Part shown: positions 36,379 through 44,076 of the stretch, piece after piece
Position numbering within the stretch: the first letter of the stretch is position 1
How the letters are laid out: every line of letters starts with the position of its first letter
Source of the DNA: Actinomycetota bacterium
GTDB taxonomy: Bacteria > Actinomycetota > Actinomycetes > Propionibacteriales > Propionibacteriaceae
DNA: 64,000 nucleotides
NCBI GenBank assembly: GCA_020161755.1
Contig: JAIUOS010000001.1
Coordinates: 62,001 to 126,000, forward strand
Reading direction: 5' to 3'
Program-made: the position numbers and the translations under genes
Notes under the pieces: model-generated
What the model was told of the DNA's origin: nothing
Databases searched by the model: none
What the model saw: the letters and a program-made list of their open reading frames with translations, nothing else

Positions 36379-37784
36379 AGCTTGAACGCCTTTCGTGGGT
36401 TGCCGACCACCAGTTCCTCGGCGGCTTCGACGGCCTCGTCGAGGGTGAGCCGGTGCTCGCCGACGAGCCGGGCGAGGTAGCCGGCGTCGATCCGCCGGCT
36501 GAGGTCGTGGCGGGCGGGGATCGACAGGTAGGCCCGGGTGTCGTCGATGAAGCCGGACGTGCGTCCGAACCCGACGGTCTCGGTGACCGCCGACCGGAAG
36601 CGCGTCATCGCGTCCGGGGCGTCGATGAACCACCACGGCACGCCCACGAACACGCTCGGGTAGAACCCGGCGAGCGGGGCCAGCTCGCGGGAGTAGGTGG
36701 TCTCGTCGATGGTGAAGAACACCACCTGGAAGTAGCAGGACGTGCCGAACGCGGCGAGCATCGGCTGGACGGCCCGGGTGAACTCCACCTGCATCGGGAT
36801 GTCGGCGCCGACGTCCGCGCCGAACCGGTCGAACGTGCCGGGGTGGTGGTTGCGGTACACCGCCGGGTGCATGGTCATCACCAGGCCGTCGTCGGCGGCC
36901 ATCCGTGCCTGGGTGAACATGAAGTGGCGACGCAGCGTGTTCGCCTCCTCGCACGTGATCCGGCCCTCGCGGGCCAGCCGGTAGAGCCGGGACGCCTCCG
37001 CCTCGGCCAGCGGCTCGACACGCGCGTCGGCGTGGGAGTGGTCGGACGAGACCGCGCCGCGGGCCTTGAAGTACGCCCGCCGGCTCTCCATGGCTGCGAC
37101 CCAGCCCGCGTAGCTCCCGGTGTCGACCCGGCTGACCTCCCCGAGCCGGTCGACCAGGGCGTTCCAGTCGCTCCGTGCGGGCTCCAGGTAGCGGTCGGGA
37201 CGGAAGGTCGGCGCCACCTGCCCCGTCCAGGACGGGTCGGCGGCGAGCGCGTCGTGGGCGGCCAGGTCGTCGCACGGGTCGTCGGTGGTGGCGAGGAAGT
37301 CGATGCCGAAGCGTTCGAACAGCGCGCGGGGACGGAACTCCGGCGTGGCGAGCTTCGCGGTGATCGCGTCGTAGAGCTCGTCCGCGGTCTCGGCGGACGG
37401 GGCCAGGTCGAGCCCGAAGATGTCGGCCAGCTCCGACTCCAGCCAGAACCGCACCGGGGTGCCCCGGTAGGCCGTCCAGTGCGCGCACAGCGTGCGGAAC
37501 GCCTCGCGCGACTGCTCGGGGGTGAAGGTCTCCTGCGCGACGCCGAGGGCGTCCAGGCCGACCCCGTTGGCGTGCAGCAGCCGGTTGACGTAGTGGTCGG
37601 GGGTGATCAGCAGCGACGTGGGGTCGGTGAACGGCTCGTCCTCGGCCAGCCACTGTGCGGGCACGTGGCCGTGCGGGGAGATGATCGGCAACTCGCGCAC
37701 CGAGGCGTAGATCTCGCGGGCGAGGGGGCGCAGGCCGGGGTCGGCCGGCAGCATCCGGTCGGGGTGGAGTTCGAGTCGAGCCAT
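36375..37784 (-). CDS. uxaC: Uronate (glucuronate) isomerase
   Basis: 469 residues, the standard UxaC length. Amidohydrolase-fold enzyme interconverting D-glucuronate/D-fructuronate (and galacturonate/tagaturonate). The metal-binding SPHGHV motif is at residue ~36. LATTDDPCDDLAAH, SHADARVEP and GFIDDTRAYLSIPARHDLSRR are family motifs. First gene of uxaC-uxuB-gntK, divergent from the LarA-family gene across a 97-bp promoter region with three GTTGCC motifs. Confidence 0.95.
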   Translation of the reverse strand: MARLELHPDRMLPADPGLRPLAREIYASVRELPIISPHGHVPAQWLAEDEPFTDPTSLLITPDHYVNRLLHANGVGLDALGVAQETFTPEQSREAFRTLCAHWTAYRGTPVRFWLESELADIFGLDLAPSAETADELYDAITAKLATPEFRPRALFERFGIDFLATTDDPCDDLAAHDALAADPSWTGQVAPTFRPDRYLEPARSDWNALVDRLGEVSRVDTGSYAGWVAAMESRRAYFKARGAVSSDHSHADARVEPLAEAEASRLYRLAREGRITCEEANTLRRHFMFTQARMAADDGLVMTMHPAVYRNHHPGTFDRFGADVGADIPMQVEFTRAVQPMLAAFGTSCYFQVVFFTIDETTYSRELAPLAGFYPSVFVGVPWWFIDAPDAMTRFRSAVTETVGFGRTSGFIDDTRAYLSIPARHDLSRRIDAGYLARLVGEHRLTLDEAVEAAEELVVGNPRKAFKL

Positions 37785-37820
37785 GTCCCCATCGTCACGG
37801 CTGGGCCCGGATCGGGGAAT

Positions 37821-37855
37821 GCGTTGCCGGGAGTTGCCGCCCACTGTTGCCGCCG
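37821..37855. promoter_or_regulatory. Candidate LacI-type operator cluster B (uxaC / larA divergent promoters)
   Basis: Three GTTGCC motifs at 37823, 37833 and 37846 lie in the 97-bp divergent gap. They are candidate binding sites that would control both the uxaC operon and the LarA-family gene. Confidence 0.5.
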
Positions 37856-37881
37856 GCCCGGGGCAGGAGCAGGGTGGGCGC

Positions 37882-39171
37882 ATGACCCAGACGATCGACC
37901 GTGTCGCGGAGCTCGCGCAGGGAGCCGCCCTCATCGGCGGCGCGGACCAGGTCCTCGACGACGAGCAGGTGCGCGCCTTCATCGCCGAACAGCTGGCCGG
38001 CGTCGACCTCGACGGGCGCAGCGTCTGCCTGGTGATCCCGGACGGCACCCGTTCCAGTCCGCTGCCGCTGCTGCTCGGCGCCGTCCACGGTGCGCTCACC
38101 GGACGGGTGAGCCGGCTGACCGCGGTGATCGCCCTCGGCACGCACGTGGGCATGTCGGACGCGGCCATCGCCAAGCACCTGGGGTACGGCGACGGCGGCC
38201 TGGAGGGCACCTATCCGGGGATGACCGTGATCAACCACGAGTGGGCCGACCCCGACACGTTCGTCGAACTCGGCACGATCAGCGCCGAGCGGGTCGGCGA
38301 GCTCAGCGGGGGGCTGCTCCAGGTGCCGGCGAGGGTCGCCCTGAACCGGGCCGTGGTCGAGCACGACGTCGCCCTGGTCGTCGGGCCGGTGTTCCCCCAC
38401 GAGGTGGTCGGGTTCTCCGGCGGCAACAAGTACTTCTTCCCCGGCATCGCCGGCCAGGAGATCATCGACCTCACCCACTGGGTGGGTGCCCTGATCACCA
38501 GCGCGGAGATCATCGGCACGCTGGGCATCACGCCGGTGCGGGCGCTGATCAACGAGGCCGCGGCGATGATCCCGTCCGAGAAACTGGCGCTCTGCGTGGT
38601 GGCGAAGTCGGGGAGCCACGACCTGCACGCGGCCGCGTTCGGCGGCACCGAGGAGGCCTGGGCCGCGGCGGCGCAGGTGTCTGCGCAGACCCACGTTCGC
38701 TACCTCGACGCCCCGGTGAAGCGGGTGGTGTCGCTGATCCCGGACAAGTACGAGGACATCTGGACGGCGGCGAAGGGCTTCTACAAGCTCGAGCCGGTGG
38801 TGGCCGACGGCGGGGAGGTCATCCTGTACGCGCCGCACGTGACCGAGATCTCCTTCGTCCACACCGAGATCTACGACATCGGCTACCACTGCCGCGACTA
38901 CTTCGTGAAGCAGTGGGAGAAGTTCGCGGGGATCCACTGGGGGGTGCTGGCCCACAGCACCCACCTGCGCGGCGCCGGCACCTACGACGAGGTGGACGGG
39001 GAACGCTGCCGGGTGGACGTGACGCTGGTCACCGGCATCCCCGAGCACAAGGTGCGGGGCGCCAACCTCGGCTACCTCGCGGTGGAGGACTTCGACCTGG
39101 CCGCCTACGAGGCCGACCCGGACACCATGGTCGTGCCCAACGCCGGGGAGACCCTCTTCCGCCTGCGCTGA
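37882..39171 (+). CDS. larA: LarA-family nickel-pincer-dependent 2-hydroxyacid racemase/epimerase
   Basis: 429 residues. Lactate-racemase superfamily (DUF2088). The NPN-site residues can be seen: IPDGTRSSP (Asp54, Arg57), GTHVG (His88), FPHEVVGFSGGNKYFFPGIAG (His173; Lys183, which tethers the pincer nucleotide) and LTHW (His199). These correspond to the catalytic set of Lactobacillus plantarum LarA. The neighbours (gluconokinase, fructuronate reductase, uronate isomerase) argue for a sugar acid, most simply C2 epimerisation between D-mannonate and D-gluconate, rather than lactate (inference). The 3' end overlaps the convergent lacI-type gene by 67 bp. Confidence 0.9.
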   Translation: MTQTIDRVAELAQGAALIGGADQVLDDEQVRAFIAEQLAGVDLDGRSVCLVIPDGTRSSPLPLLLGAVHGALTGRVSRLTAVIALGTHVGMSDAAIAKHLGYGDGGLEGTYPGMTVINHEWADPDTFVELGTISAERVGELSGGLLQVPARVALNRAVVEHDVALVVGPVFPHEVVGFSGGNKYFFPGIAGQEIIDLTHWVGALITSAEIIGTLGITPVRALINEAAAMIPSEKLALCVVAKSGSHDLHAAAFGGTEEAWAAAAQVSAQTHVRYLDAPVKRVVSLIPDKYEDIWTAAKGFYKLEPVVADGGEVILYAPHVTEISFVHTEIYDIGYHCRDYFVKQWEKFAGIHWGVLAHSTHLRGAGTYDEVDGERCRVDVTLVTGIPEHKVRGANLGYLAVEDFDLAAYEADPDTMVVPNAGETLFRLR

Positions 39172-40139
39172 CCGGTCGAGCCGCGCACCTTCAGCTGCAC
39201 CGGCATCACCGACGCCTCCCCGGTGCGGTGCTTGGCGCCCTTCATCAGCGCCACCACGTTGTTCACGGCGGTCGCGCCCATCTGGCGCATCGGGGCGGCC
39301 ACGGTGGTCAGGGTGGGCAGCACCAGCCGGGAGATCAGGATGTCGTCGAAACCGATCACACTGACCTGTTCGGGGATCTGGACGCCCTCGCGCAGGAAGC
39401 CGTGCATGACGCCGATCGCCATCAGGTCGTTGTAGCCGATGACCGCCGTGGGCAGCTTCTCCAGCAGCGTCCGGGACGCCGACAGGCCGCCCTCGAAGGT
39501 CGGCAGGTACGGCCCCACCTTCTGGATGTTCAGGCCGGCTCTGCCGCCGAGGTCGCGCAGGGCGCGGAAGCGCATCCCGTCCGCCCAGGACGCCTCCGGC
39601 CCGGCGACGTAGGTGACCGAGTCGTGGCCGAGGTCGCGCAGCAGGTCGATCGCGGCCTGGATGCCGGCGGCGTTGTCGGTGACCACGCTGGGCACGTCGG
39701 AGAGGGCGCGGTTCAGGACCACCATCGGACGCTGCTTGGCGACGTTGCGCAGCGCGGAGTCCGACATCCGGGAGCTGCCGATGATGAAGCCCTCGACGAC
39801 CGGGACGAGGCGCTCCAGCGCCGTCCGTTCGCGCGTGCCCGACTCGCGGGAGTCGGCCAGCAGGAGTTCGTAGCCGGCCTCGGTGGCGGCCAGCTGGGCG
39901 CCGCGGATCAGCTGGGAGTAGAACGGGTTGGCCACGTCGGAGACCATCAGCCCGAGCAGCTTCGTCTGGGACGTCGCCAGCGCCTGGCCGATCGGGTTGG
40001 CGCGGTAGCCGAGCTCTTCGGCGATCCGGCGGATGCGCTCGGCGGTGTCGGCGTTCACGCGTCCGGGACGCGCGAAGGTGCGGCTCACCGTCGACGGCGC
40101 GACGCCGGCCGCCTCGGCGACGTCGTAGATGGTGACCAT
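39105..40139 (-). CDS. LacI-family transcriptional regulator
   Basis: 344 residues. N-terminal HTH MVTIYDVAEAAGVAPSTVSR with the hinge helix at NPIGQALAT, then a periplasmic-binding-protein-like effector domain (LLGLMVSDVANPFYSQLIRG; VSVIGFDDILISRLVLP). ATG 40139 is chosen with GGAG 9 nt upstream; a GTG six codons earlier is possible. The last ~22 residues (basic SP-rich tail) are encoded antisense to the end of larA and look like read-through past the normal LacI terminus. It probably senses a pathway sugar acid and controls the GGCAAC-containing promoters (inference). Confidence 0.9.
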   Translation of the reverse strand: MVTIYDVAEAAGVAPSTVSRTFARPGRVNADTAERIRRIAEELGYRANPIGQALATSQTKLLGLMVSDVANPFYSQLIRGAQLAATEAGYELLLADSRESGTRERTALERLVPVVEGFIIGSSRMSDSALRNVAKQRPMVVLNRALSDVPSVVTDNAAGIQAAIDLLRDLGHDSVTYVAGPEASWADGMRFRALRDLGGRAGLNIQKVGPYLPTFEGGLSASRTLLEKLPTAVIGYNDLMAIGVMHGFLREGVQIPEQVSVIGFDDILISRLVLPTLTTVAAPMRQMGATAVNNVVALMKGAKHRTGEASVMPVQLKVRGSTGQRRRKRVSPALGTTMVSGSAS

Positions 40140-40186
40140 GCGGGGCTGCTCCGTCACCCGCCCAGCGTAACGGTCACCCCTCCCCT

Positions 40187-40277
40187 GGGGACGGTTCTTC
40201 GATCCGCCAGATTCCGGCGGAAAACGGGGACGGTTCTTCGATCCGCCAGATTTCGGCGGGTATCGGGGACGGTTCTT
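40187..40277. repeat. Repeat family R2 (two full copies and a partial third)
   Basis: Units GGGGACGGTTCTTCGATCC plus a CCGCCAGATTCCGGCGG-type palindrome, as at 5735-6003. It lies upstream of the lacI-type gene, in the ~690-bp gap before gnd. Confidence 0.8.
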
Positions 40278-40378
40278 GTCTCGGTCCGGGACCGGATTGG
40301 GGACTGATCCTGAGATCCCGGCCTTCGCCGGGGTGACCAGGGCGTCACGAAGGGCCCCCGACTACCGGAACGCCACCC

Positions 40379-40545
40379 TTTACCGCGTTTCTCGGCTTTT
40401 CGCCGACCTCGGCGACCGGCGTGCAGGTGGTTACCGCGTTTCTCGGGTTATCGGTGCGAACTCGGGGCTGATAAGCCGAGTTTCGCGGTAAGCACTTGCC
40501 GGGTCGCCGTCAATCGGCCTGATAACCCGAGGAACTCGGTAATCA
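40379..40545. repeat. Repeat family R6, diverged copy
   Basis: Several TTACCGCGTTTCTCGG...TTAT elements and their complements (ATAAGCCGAGTTTCGCGGTAA type). Related to the ~228-bp repeats at 58.0 and 63.5 kb. No coding potential recognised. Confidence 0.65.
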
Positions 40546-40571
40546 CTCGCAGAGCCGGGACGCGGCTAGAC

Positions 40572-40684
40572 CGGCGGCCCTTCGTGACGCCGCCCGGCTC
40601 CTCAGGGACCGTGAACCCTCACGCACCCGCTACCTGAGGAGCGCTGGTGAGGAACGAGCCAGCGCGTCACGAAGGGCCGCCGGC
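40572..40684. repeat. Repeat family R7, inverted pair
   Basis: A reverse copy (40572-40608, CCTTCGTGACGCC...CTCCTCAGGGA) and a forward copy (40632-40684, CCTGAGGAGC...GTCACGAAGGGCC). A further copy lies between gyrB and gyrA. Confidence 0.7.
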
Positions 40685-40700
40685 TGGAGCGCCCTCAAGA

Positions 40701-40735
40701 CCGGACCGAAAGGGGACTGTCCCCTTTCGGTCCGG
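40701..40735. repeat. Repeat family R3, perfect palindrome
   Basis: A 35-bp palindrome with 17-bp arms (CCGGACCGAAAGGGGAC) and a single central base, just upstream of the gnd promoter region. A direct relative of the glpC/yaaA terminator. Confidence 0.8.
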
Positions 40736-40740
40736 ACGCA

Positions 40741-40761
40741 GCAACCGACGGCAACCTGTTG
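40741..40761. promoter_or_regulatory. Candidate LacI-type operator C (gnd-larE-larB promoter)
   Basis: GCAACCGACGGCAACCTGTT: two (G)GCAACC motifs 10 bp apart, 65-85 bp upstream of the gnd ATG. Confidence 0.4.
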
Positions 40762-40825
40762 AGCGGGGGGCCGCATGCTGGTTGATTGGACGCGAGCACA
40801 CGACCCACGTCCAGGAGCGACCACG

Positions 40826-42307
40826 ATGACCAGCCCGCAGACCACGCCCATCGCCACCGCCGACATCGGCGTCGTCGGGTTGGCGGTGATGGGCAGGAAC
40901 CTGGCGCGCAACTTCGCCCGGCACGGCTACACGGTCGCGCTGTACAACCGCACCACGTCGCGGACGGACGCCCTGGTCGCCGCCCACGGCGACGACGGCG
41001 CCTTCGTCCCCTCGGCCACCGTCGCCGACTTCGTCGCCAGCCTCAAGCGTCCGCGGCGGATCGTCCTGATGGTGCAGGCCGGTGCCGGGACGGACGCGGC
41101 CATCCAGTCGCTCGTGCCCCACCTCGAGCCCGGCGACATCGTGGTGGACGGCGGCAACAGCCACTTCCCGGACACCATCCGGCGCGAGCGCGAACTGAGC
41201 GCCCTCGGCCTGCACTTCGTCGGCGCCGGCATCTCCGGAGGCGAGGAAGGCGCGTTGAACGGGCCGGCCATCATGCCGGGCGGGCCGGCGGAGTCCTACA
41301 CCGACCTCGGCCCGATCCTGGAGAGCATCGCCGCGACGGTGGACGGGGTGCCGTGCTGCACCCACGTCGGGCCGGACGGCGCCGGGCACTTCGTGAAGAT
41401 GGTGCACAACGGCATCGAGTACGCCGATATGCAGCTGATCGGCGAGGCCTACGACCTGCTGCGCCAGGGCCTGGGGGCCGGCGCGTCCGAGATCGGCGAC
41501 ATCTTCGCCGACTGGAACACCGGCGACCTGGAGTCGTTCCTGATCGAGATCACGGCCGAGGCCCTGCACCAGGTGGACGCGACTACCGGGCACCCGTTCG
41601 TGGACGTGGTGGTCGACGAGGCCGGCCAGAAGGGCACCGGACGCTGGACGGTCCAGAACGCGCTCGACCTCGGCGTCCCGGTCACCGGCATCGCCGAGGC
41701 CACGTTCGCCCGGGCACTGTCGAGCTCGCTGCCCCAGCGGGAGGCCGCCCGCCGAGTGCTGCCCGCCGCCGCCGAACCGCTCGTGGTCACCGACCGCGCG
41801 GCCTTCATCGAGGACGTCCGCTCGGCGCTGTACGCGTCCAAGGTGGTCGCCTACTCGCAGGGCTTCGACCAGATCGCCGCGGCCAGCGCCGCGTACGGCT
41901 GGAACATCGACCGCGGCGCGATGGCCCGCATCTGGCGTGGCGGCTGCATCATCCGGGCGCGGTTCCTGAACCGCATCACCGAGGCGTACGAGCGCGACCC
42001 CGAGCTGCCGCTGCTGCTGGCCGACCCGTACTTCGCCGCCGCGATCACCGCCGGGTTGCCCGCGTGGCGACGGGTCGTGGCCCAGTCCGCCCTCGCCGGC
42101 ATCCCGGCGCCGGCGTTCGCGTCCTCGCTGGCCTACTACGACGGCCTGCGCGCGGAACGCAGCTCGGCGGCCCTGATCCAGGCGCAGCGCGACCTGTTCG
42201 GCGCGCACACCTACCGCCGCGTCGACCGTCCCGGGGTGTTCCACACGCTGTGGTCGGGGGACCACAGCGAGATCGAGATCCCGCCCCTTGTCCCGACCGG
42301 CGCGTGA
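40826..42307 (+). CDS. gnd: 6-phosphogluconate dehydrogenase, decarboxylating
   Basis: 493 residues. Converts 6-phosphogluconate to ribulose 5-phosphate, CO2 and NADPH. N-terminal IGVVGLAVMGRNLARNFARHG (Rossmann; Asn-Arg-Thr after the second strand suggests NADP), VDGGNSHFPDT, GAGISGGEEGA, catalytic HFVKMVHNGIEYADMQL, and C-terminal IWRGGCIIRARFL. CCAGGAG precedes the ATG. In many actinobacteria gnd sits between dnaN and recF; here it lies in the sugar-acid block, first in a unit with larE and larB. Confidence 0.96.
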   Translation: MTSPQTTPIATADIGVVGLAVMGRNLARNFARHGYTVALYNRTTSRTDALVAAHGDDGAFVPSATVADFVASLKRPRRIVLMVQAGAGTDAAIQSLVPHLEPGDIVVDGGNSHFPDTIRRERELSALGLHFVGAGISGGEEGALNGPAIMPGGPAESYTDLGPILESIAATVDGVPCCTHVGPDGAGHFVKMVHNGIEYADMQLIGEAYDLLRQGLGAGASEIGDIFADWNTGDLESFLIEITAEALHQVDATTGHPFVDVVVDEAGQKGTGRWTVQNALDLGVPVTGIAEATFARALSSSLPQREAARRVLPAAAEPLVVTDRAAFIEDVRSALYASKVVAYSQGFDQIAAASAAYGWNIDRGAMARIWRGGCIIRARFLNRITEAYERDPELPLLLADPYFAAAITAGLPAWRRVVAQSALAGIPAPAFASSLAYYDGLRAERSSAALIQAQRDLFGAHTYRRVDRPGVFHTLWSGDHSEIEIPPLVPTGA

Positions 42308-42323
42308 GGGTGAGGCTGAACCC

Positions 42324-43184
42324 ATGACGGCCGTCGCCCTGCCCGACGAGGTGACCACACTGACGAACCGGGTGCAGCGTGCGCTCGGCGCGCCCGCCCG
42401 GCTCGGCGTGGCGTTCTCCGGTGGCGTCGACTCCTCGGTGCTGCTCGCGCTCGCGACCCGTTCGCTGGGCCCCGACCGGACGCTGGCGATCCTCGGCGTC
42501 TCGGCGAGCCTGGCCGCGTCCGAACGCCGGGACGCCCACGAGGTCGCCGCCGGGATCGGCGTCCCGCTGGTCGAGCTGACCACGCACGAACTCGAGCGGC
42601 CCGAGTACGTCGCGAACGGCCCCGACCGGTGCTTCCACTGCAAGACCGAGCTGTTCAGCCTGATCGACGACGAGGTCGCGAGCCGGTACCGGCTCACCGC
42701 CATTGCCTACGGCGAGAACGCCGACGACGCCCGGCGTCCGGACCGTCCGGGGGCGCGGGCGGCCACCAACCACCGGGTGCTCCGGCCGCTGGCGGACGCC
42801 GGCCTGGGCAAGGCGGACGTCCGTCGCGTCGCCCGGGCGCTCGGCCTGGCCTCGGCCGACAAGCCGGCCGCGCCGTGCCTGGCGTCCCGGATCCCGCACC
42901 ACGAGCCGGTGACCGCGGCCAAGCTGCGCCAGGTCGAGGACGCTGAAGCGGCACTGCACGAACTCGGCTTCACCGACGGACGGGTACGCCACCACGGGGA
43001 CGTCGCCCGCATCGAACTGCCGGTCGACGAGCTCGTCCGGGCGGTCACCGAGCCGACCCGCAGCGCCCTGCTGCGCGGGGTGCGCGCGGCGGGCTTCCGG
43101 TTCGTCAGCATCGACCTCGCCGGCGTCCAGTCAGGCGCCTTCACCCTCCCGCTGGTGACTCGCGGCGGGACGAGCGATGCCTGA
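42324..43184 (+). CDS. larE: LarE, ATP-dependent sulfur transferase for nickel-pincer cofactor
   Basis: 286 residues. PP-loop enzyme with FSGGVDSS (about residue 31), CFHCKTELFSLI and AYGENADD. It adenylylates the carboxylates of the LarB product and donates sulfur. Cys185 in PAAPCLASRIP corresponds to the sacrificial cysteine of L. plantarum LarE, so this is the sacrificial type rather than the iron-sulfur three-cysteine type. GAGGGTGAGG precedes the ATG. Overlaps larB by 8 nt. Confidence 0.93.
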   Translation: MTAVALPDEVTTLTNRVQRALGAPARLGVAFSGGVDSSVLLALATRSLGPDRTLAILGVSASLAASERRDAHEVAAGIGVPLVELTTHELERPEYVANGPDRCFHCKTELFSLIDDEVASRYRLTAIAYGENADDARRPDRPGARAATNHRVLRPLADAGLGKADVRRVARALGLASADKPAAPCLASRIPHHEPVTAAKLRQVEDAEAALHELGFTDGRVRHHGDVARIELPVDELVRAVTEPTRSALLRGVRAAGFRFVSIDLAGVQSGAFTLPLVTRGGTSDA

Positions 43185-44007
43185 GCACCCGGCGTCCCCC
43201 CGCCACCCCGACCGCGCAGACGCCCCCGAAACTCACACACGCCCCCGAAATTTCGGGGGCATCGGTGAACTTCGGGGGCGTTTGGACGGGGACGGGGGGC
43301 CGGACGCTCCCGCGGCGGACGGTGAGTCGGACGCGGCGTGGCAGCCGCCACCGGAGCTGCGGGACGTCGCCGACCTCGACTTCGACCGCGAAGGCCGTCG
43401 CGGGTACGCCGAAGCCGTCTACTGCGAGGCCAAGACGCCCGAACAGGTGCGGCTGATCGCGGCCGCGGTGGGCGAGCGCGGGGCGCGGACGCTGTTCACG
43501 CGGGCCAACGACGAGCACGCGGCTGCCGTTCGGGCGTCCCTGCCGGACGCCGTCCACGACGCCGAGTCACGGCTGCTGTGGTGGCCGGCCGCACTGCCCG
43601 AGCCCACCGGCGGCCTGGTGGTGGTGGCCGCCGCCGGCACGTCCGACCTGCCGGTGGCGCGCGAGGCCCGGCAGGTGGCCGCGTTCCTCGGGCGTCCCAC
43701 GGAACTGGTGGCCGACGTGGGCGTCGCCGGGTTGCACCGGATCCTGCGCCGGCTCGACCTGCTGCGCTCGGCCGCCGTCGTGGTGGTGGTCGCCGGCATG
43801 GACGGTGCCCTGCCCAGCGTGGTCGCCGGCCTGGTCAGCGCGCCGGTGGTCGCCGTCCCCACGTCCGTCGGTTACGGCGCCGCGTTCGAGGGCCTGGCCC
43901 CACTGCTCACGATGCTCAACTCGTGCGCCCCCGGCGTCGCGGTGGTGAACATCGACAACGGCTACGGCGCCGGCCACCTGGCCGCCCAGATCGCCGCCGG
44001 CCGCTGA
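43177..44007 (+). CDS. larB: LarB, nicotinate mononucleotide carboxylase/hydrolase for nickel-pincer cofactor
   Basis: 276 residues. It carboxylates nicotinic acid adenine dinucleotide at C5 and hydrolyses it to the P2CMN precursor of NPN. Family motifs: DLDFDREGRRGYAEAVYCEAKTPEQ, VAAAGTSDLPVAREA, VADVGVAGLHRIL, VVVAGMDGALPSVVAGL, TSVGYGAAFEG, and NIDNGYGAGH. The stop is followed at once by a double hairpin. Codons 13-37 are a copy of repeat R1, giving ADAPETHTRPRNFGGIGELR before the conserved domain. Starts inside the end of larE (8-nt overlap). Confidence 0.93.
   Translation: MPEHPASPRHPDRADAPETHTRPRNFGGIGELRGRLDGDGGPDAPAADGESDAAWQPPPELRDVADLDFDREGRRGYAEAVYCEAKTPEQVRLIAAAVGERGARTLFTRANDEHAAAVRASLPDAVHDAESRLLWWPAALPEPTGGLVVVAAAGTSDLPVAREARQVAAFLGRPTELVADVGVAGLHRILRRLDLLRSAAVVVVVAGMDGALPSVVAGLVSAPVVAVPTSVGYGAAFEGLAPLLTMLNSCAPGVAVVNIDNGYGAGHLAAQIAAGR
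43215..43286. repeat. Dispersed palindromic repeat R1, copy 5, inside larB
   Basis: The only R1 copy within a coding sequence. It keeps the larB frame open. Compared with other copies a CGTTTG is changed to CATCGG, so the peptide reads GGIGELRG instead of GGVCELRG. Confidence 0.85.
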
Positions 44008-44075
44008 AACGAAAGGGGACTGTCCCCTTTCGTTTCGCTCGGGTGGACCAAAAGGGGACTGTCCCCTTTTGGTCC
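44006..44075. terminator. Double palindrome of repeat family R3 between convergent genes
   Basis: Two hairpins (44006-44036, core GAAAGGGGACTGTCCCCTTTC; 44045-44075, core AAAAGGGGACTGTCCCCTTTT without mismatches) separate larB from the convergent oxidoreductase. Likely bidirectional terminator. Confidence 0.75.
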
Positions 44076-44076
44076 G

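Noticed and set aside
37882-39171. LarA as a lactate racemase for lactic/propionic fermentation
   Set aside because: No lactate permease or dehydrogenase lies nearby; all neighbours point to sugar acids. Kept only as the alternative to be tested.
36453-40307. A very long open frame on the plus strand (~1,280 codons), and similar long frames antisense to glpK, GH3 and gyrA
   Set aside because: They are antisense or out of frame to well-recognised genes, run through several genes and repeats, and are Arg/Gly/Ala-rich shadows expected in high-GC DNA.
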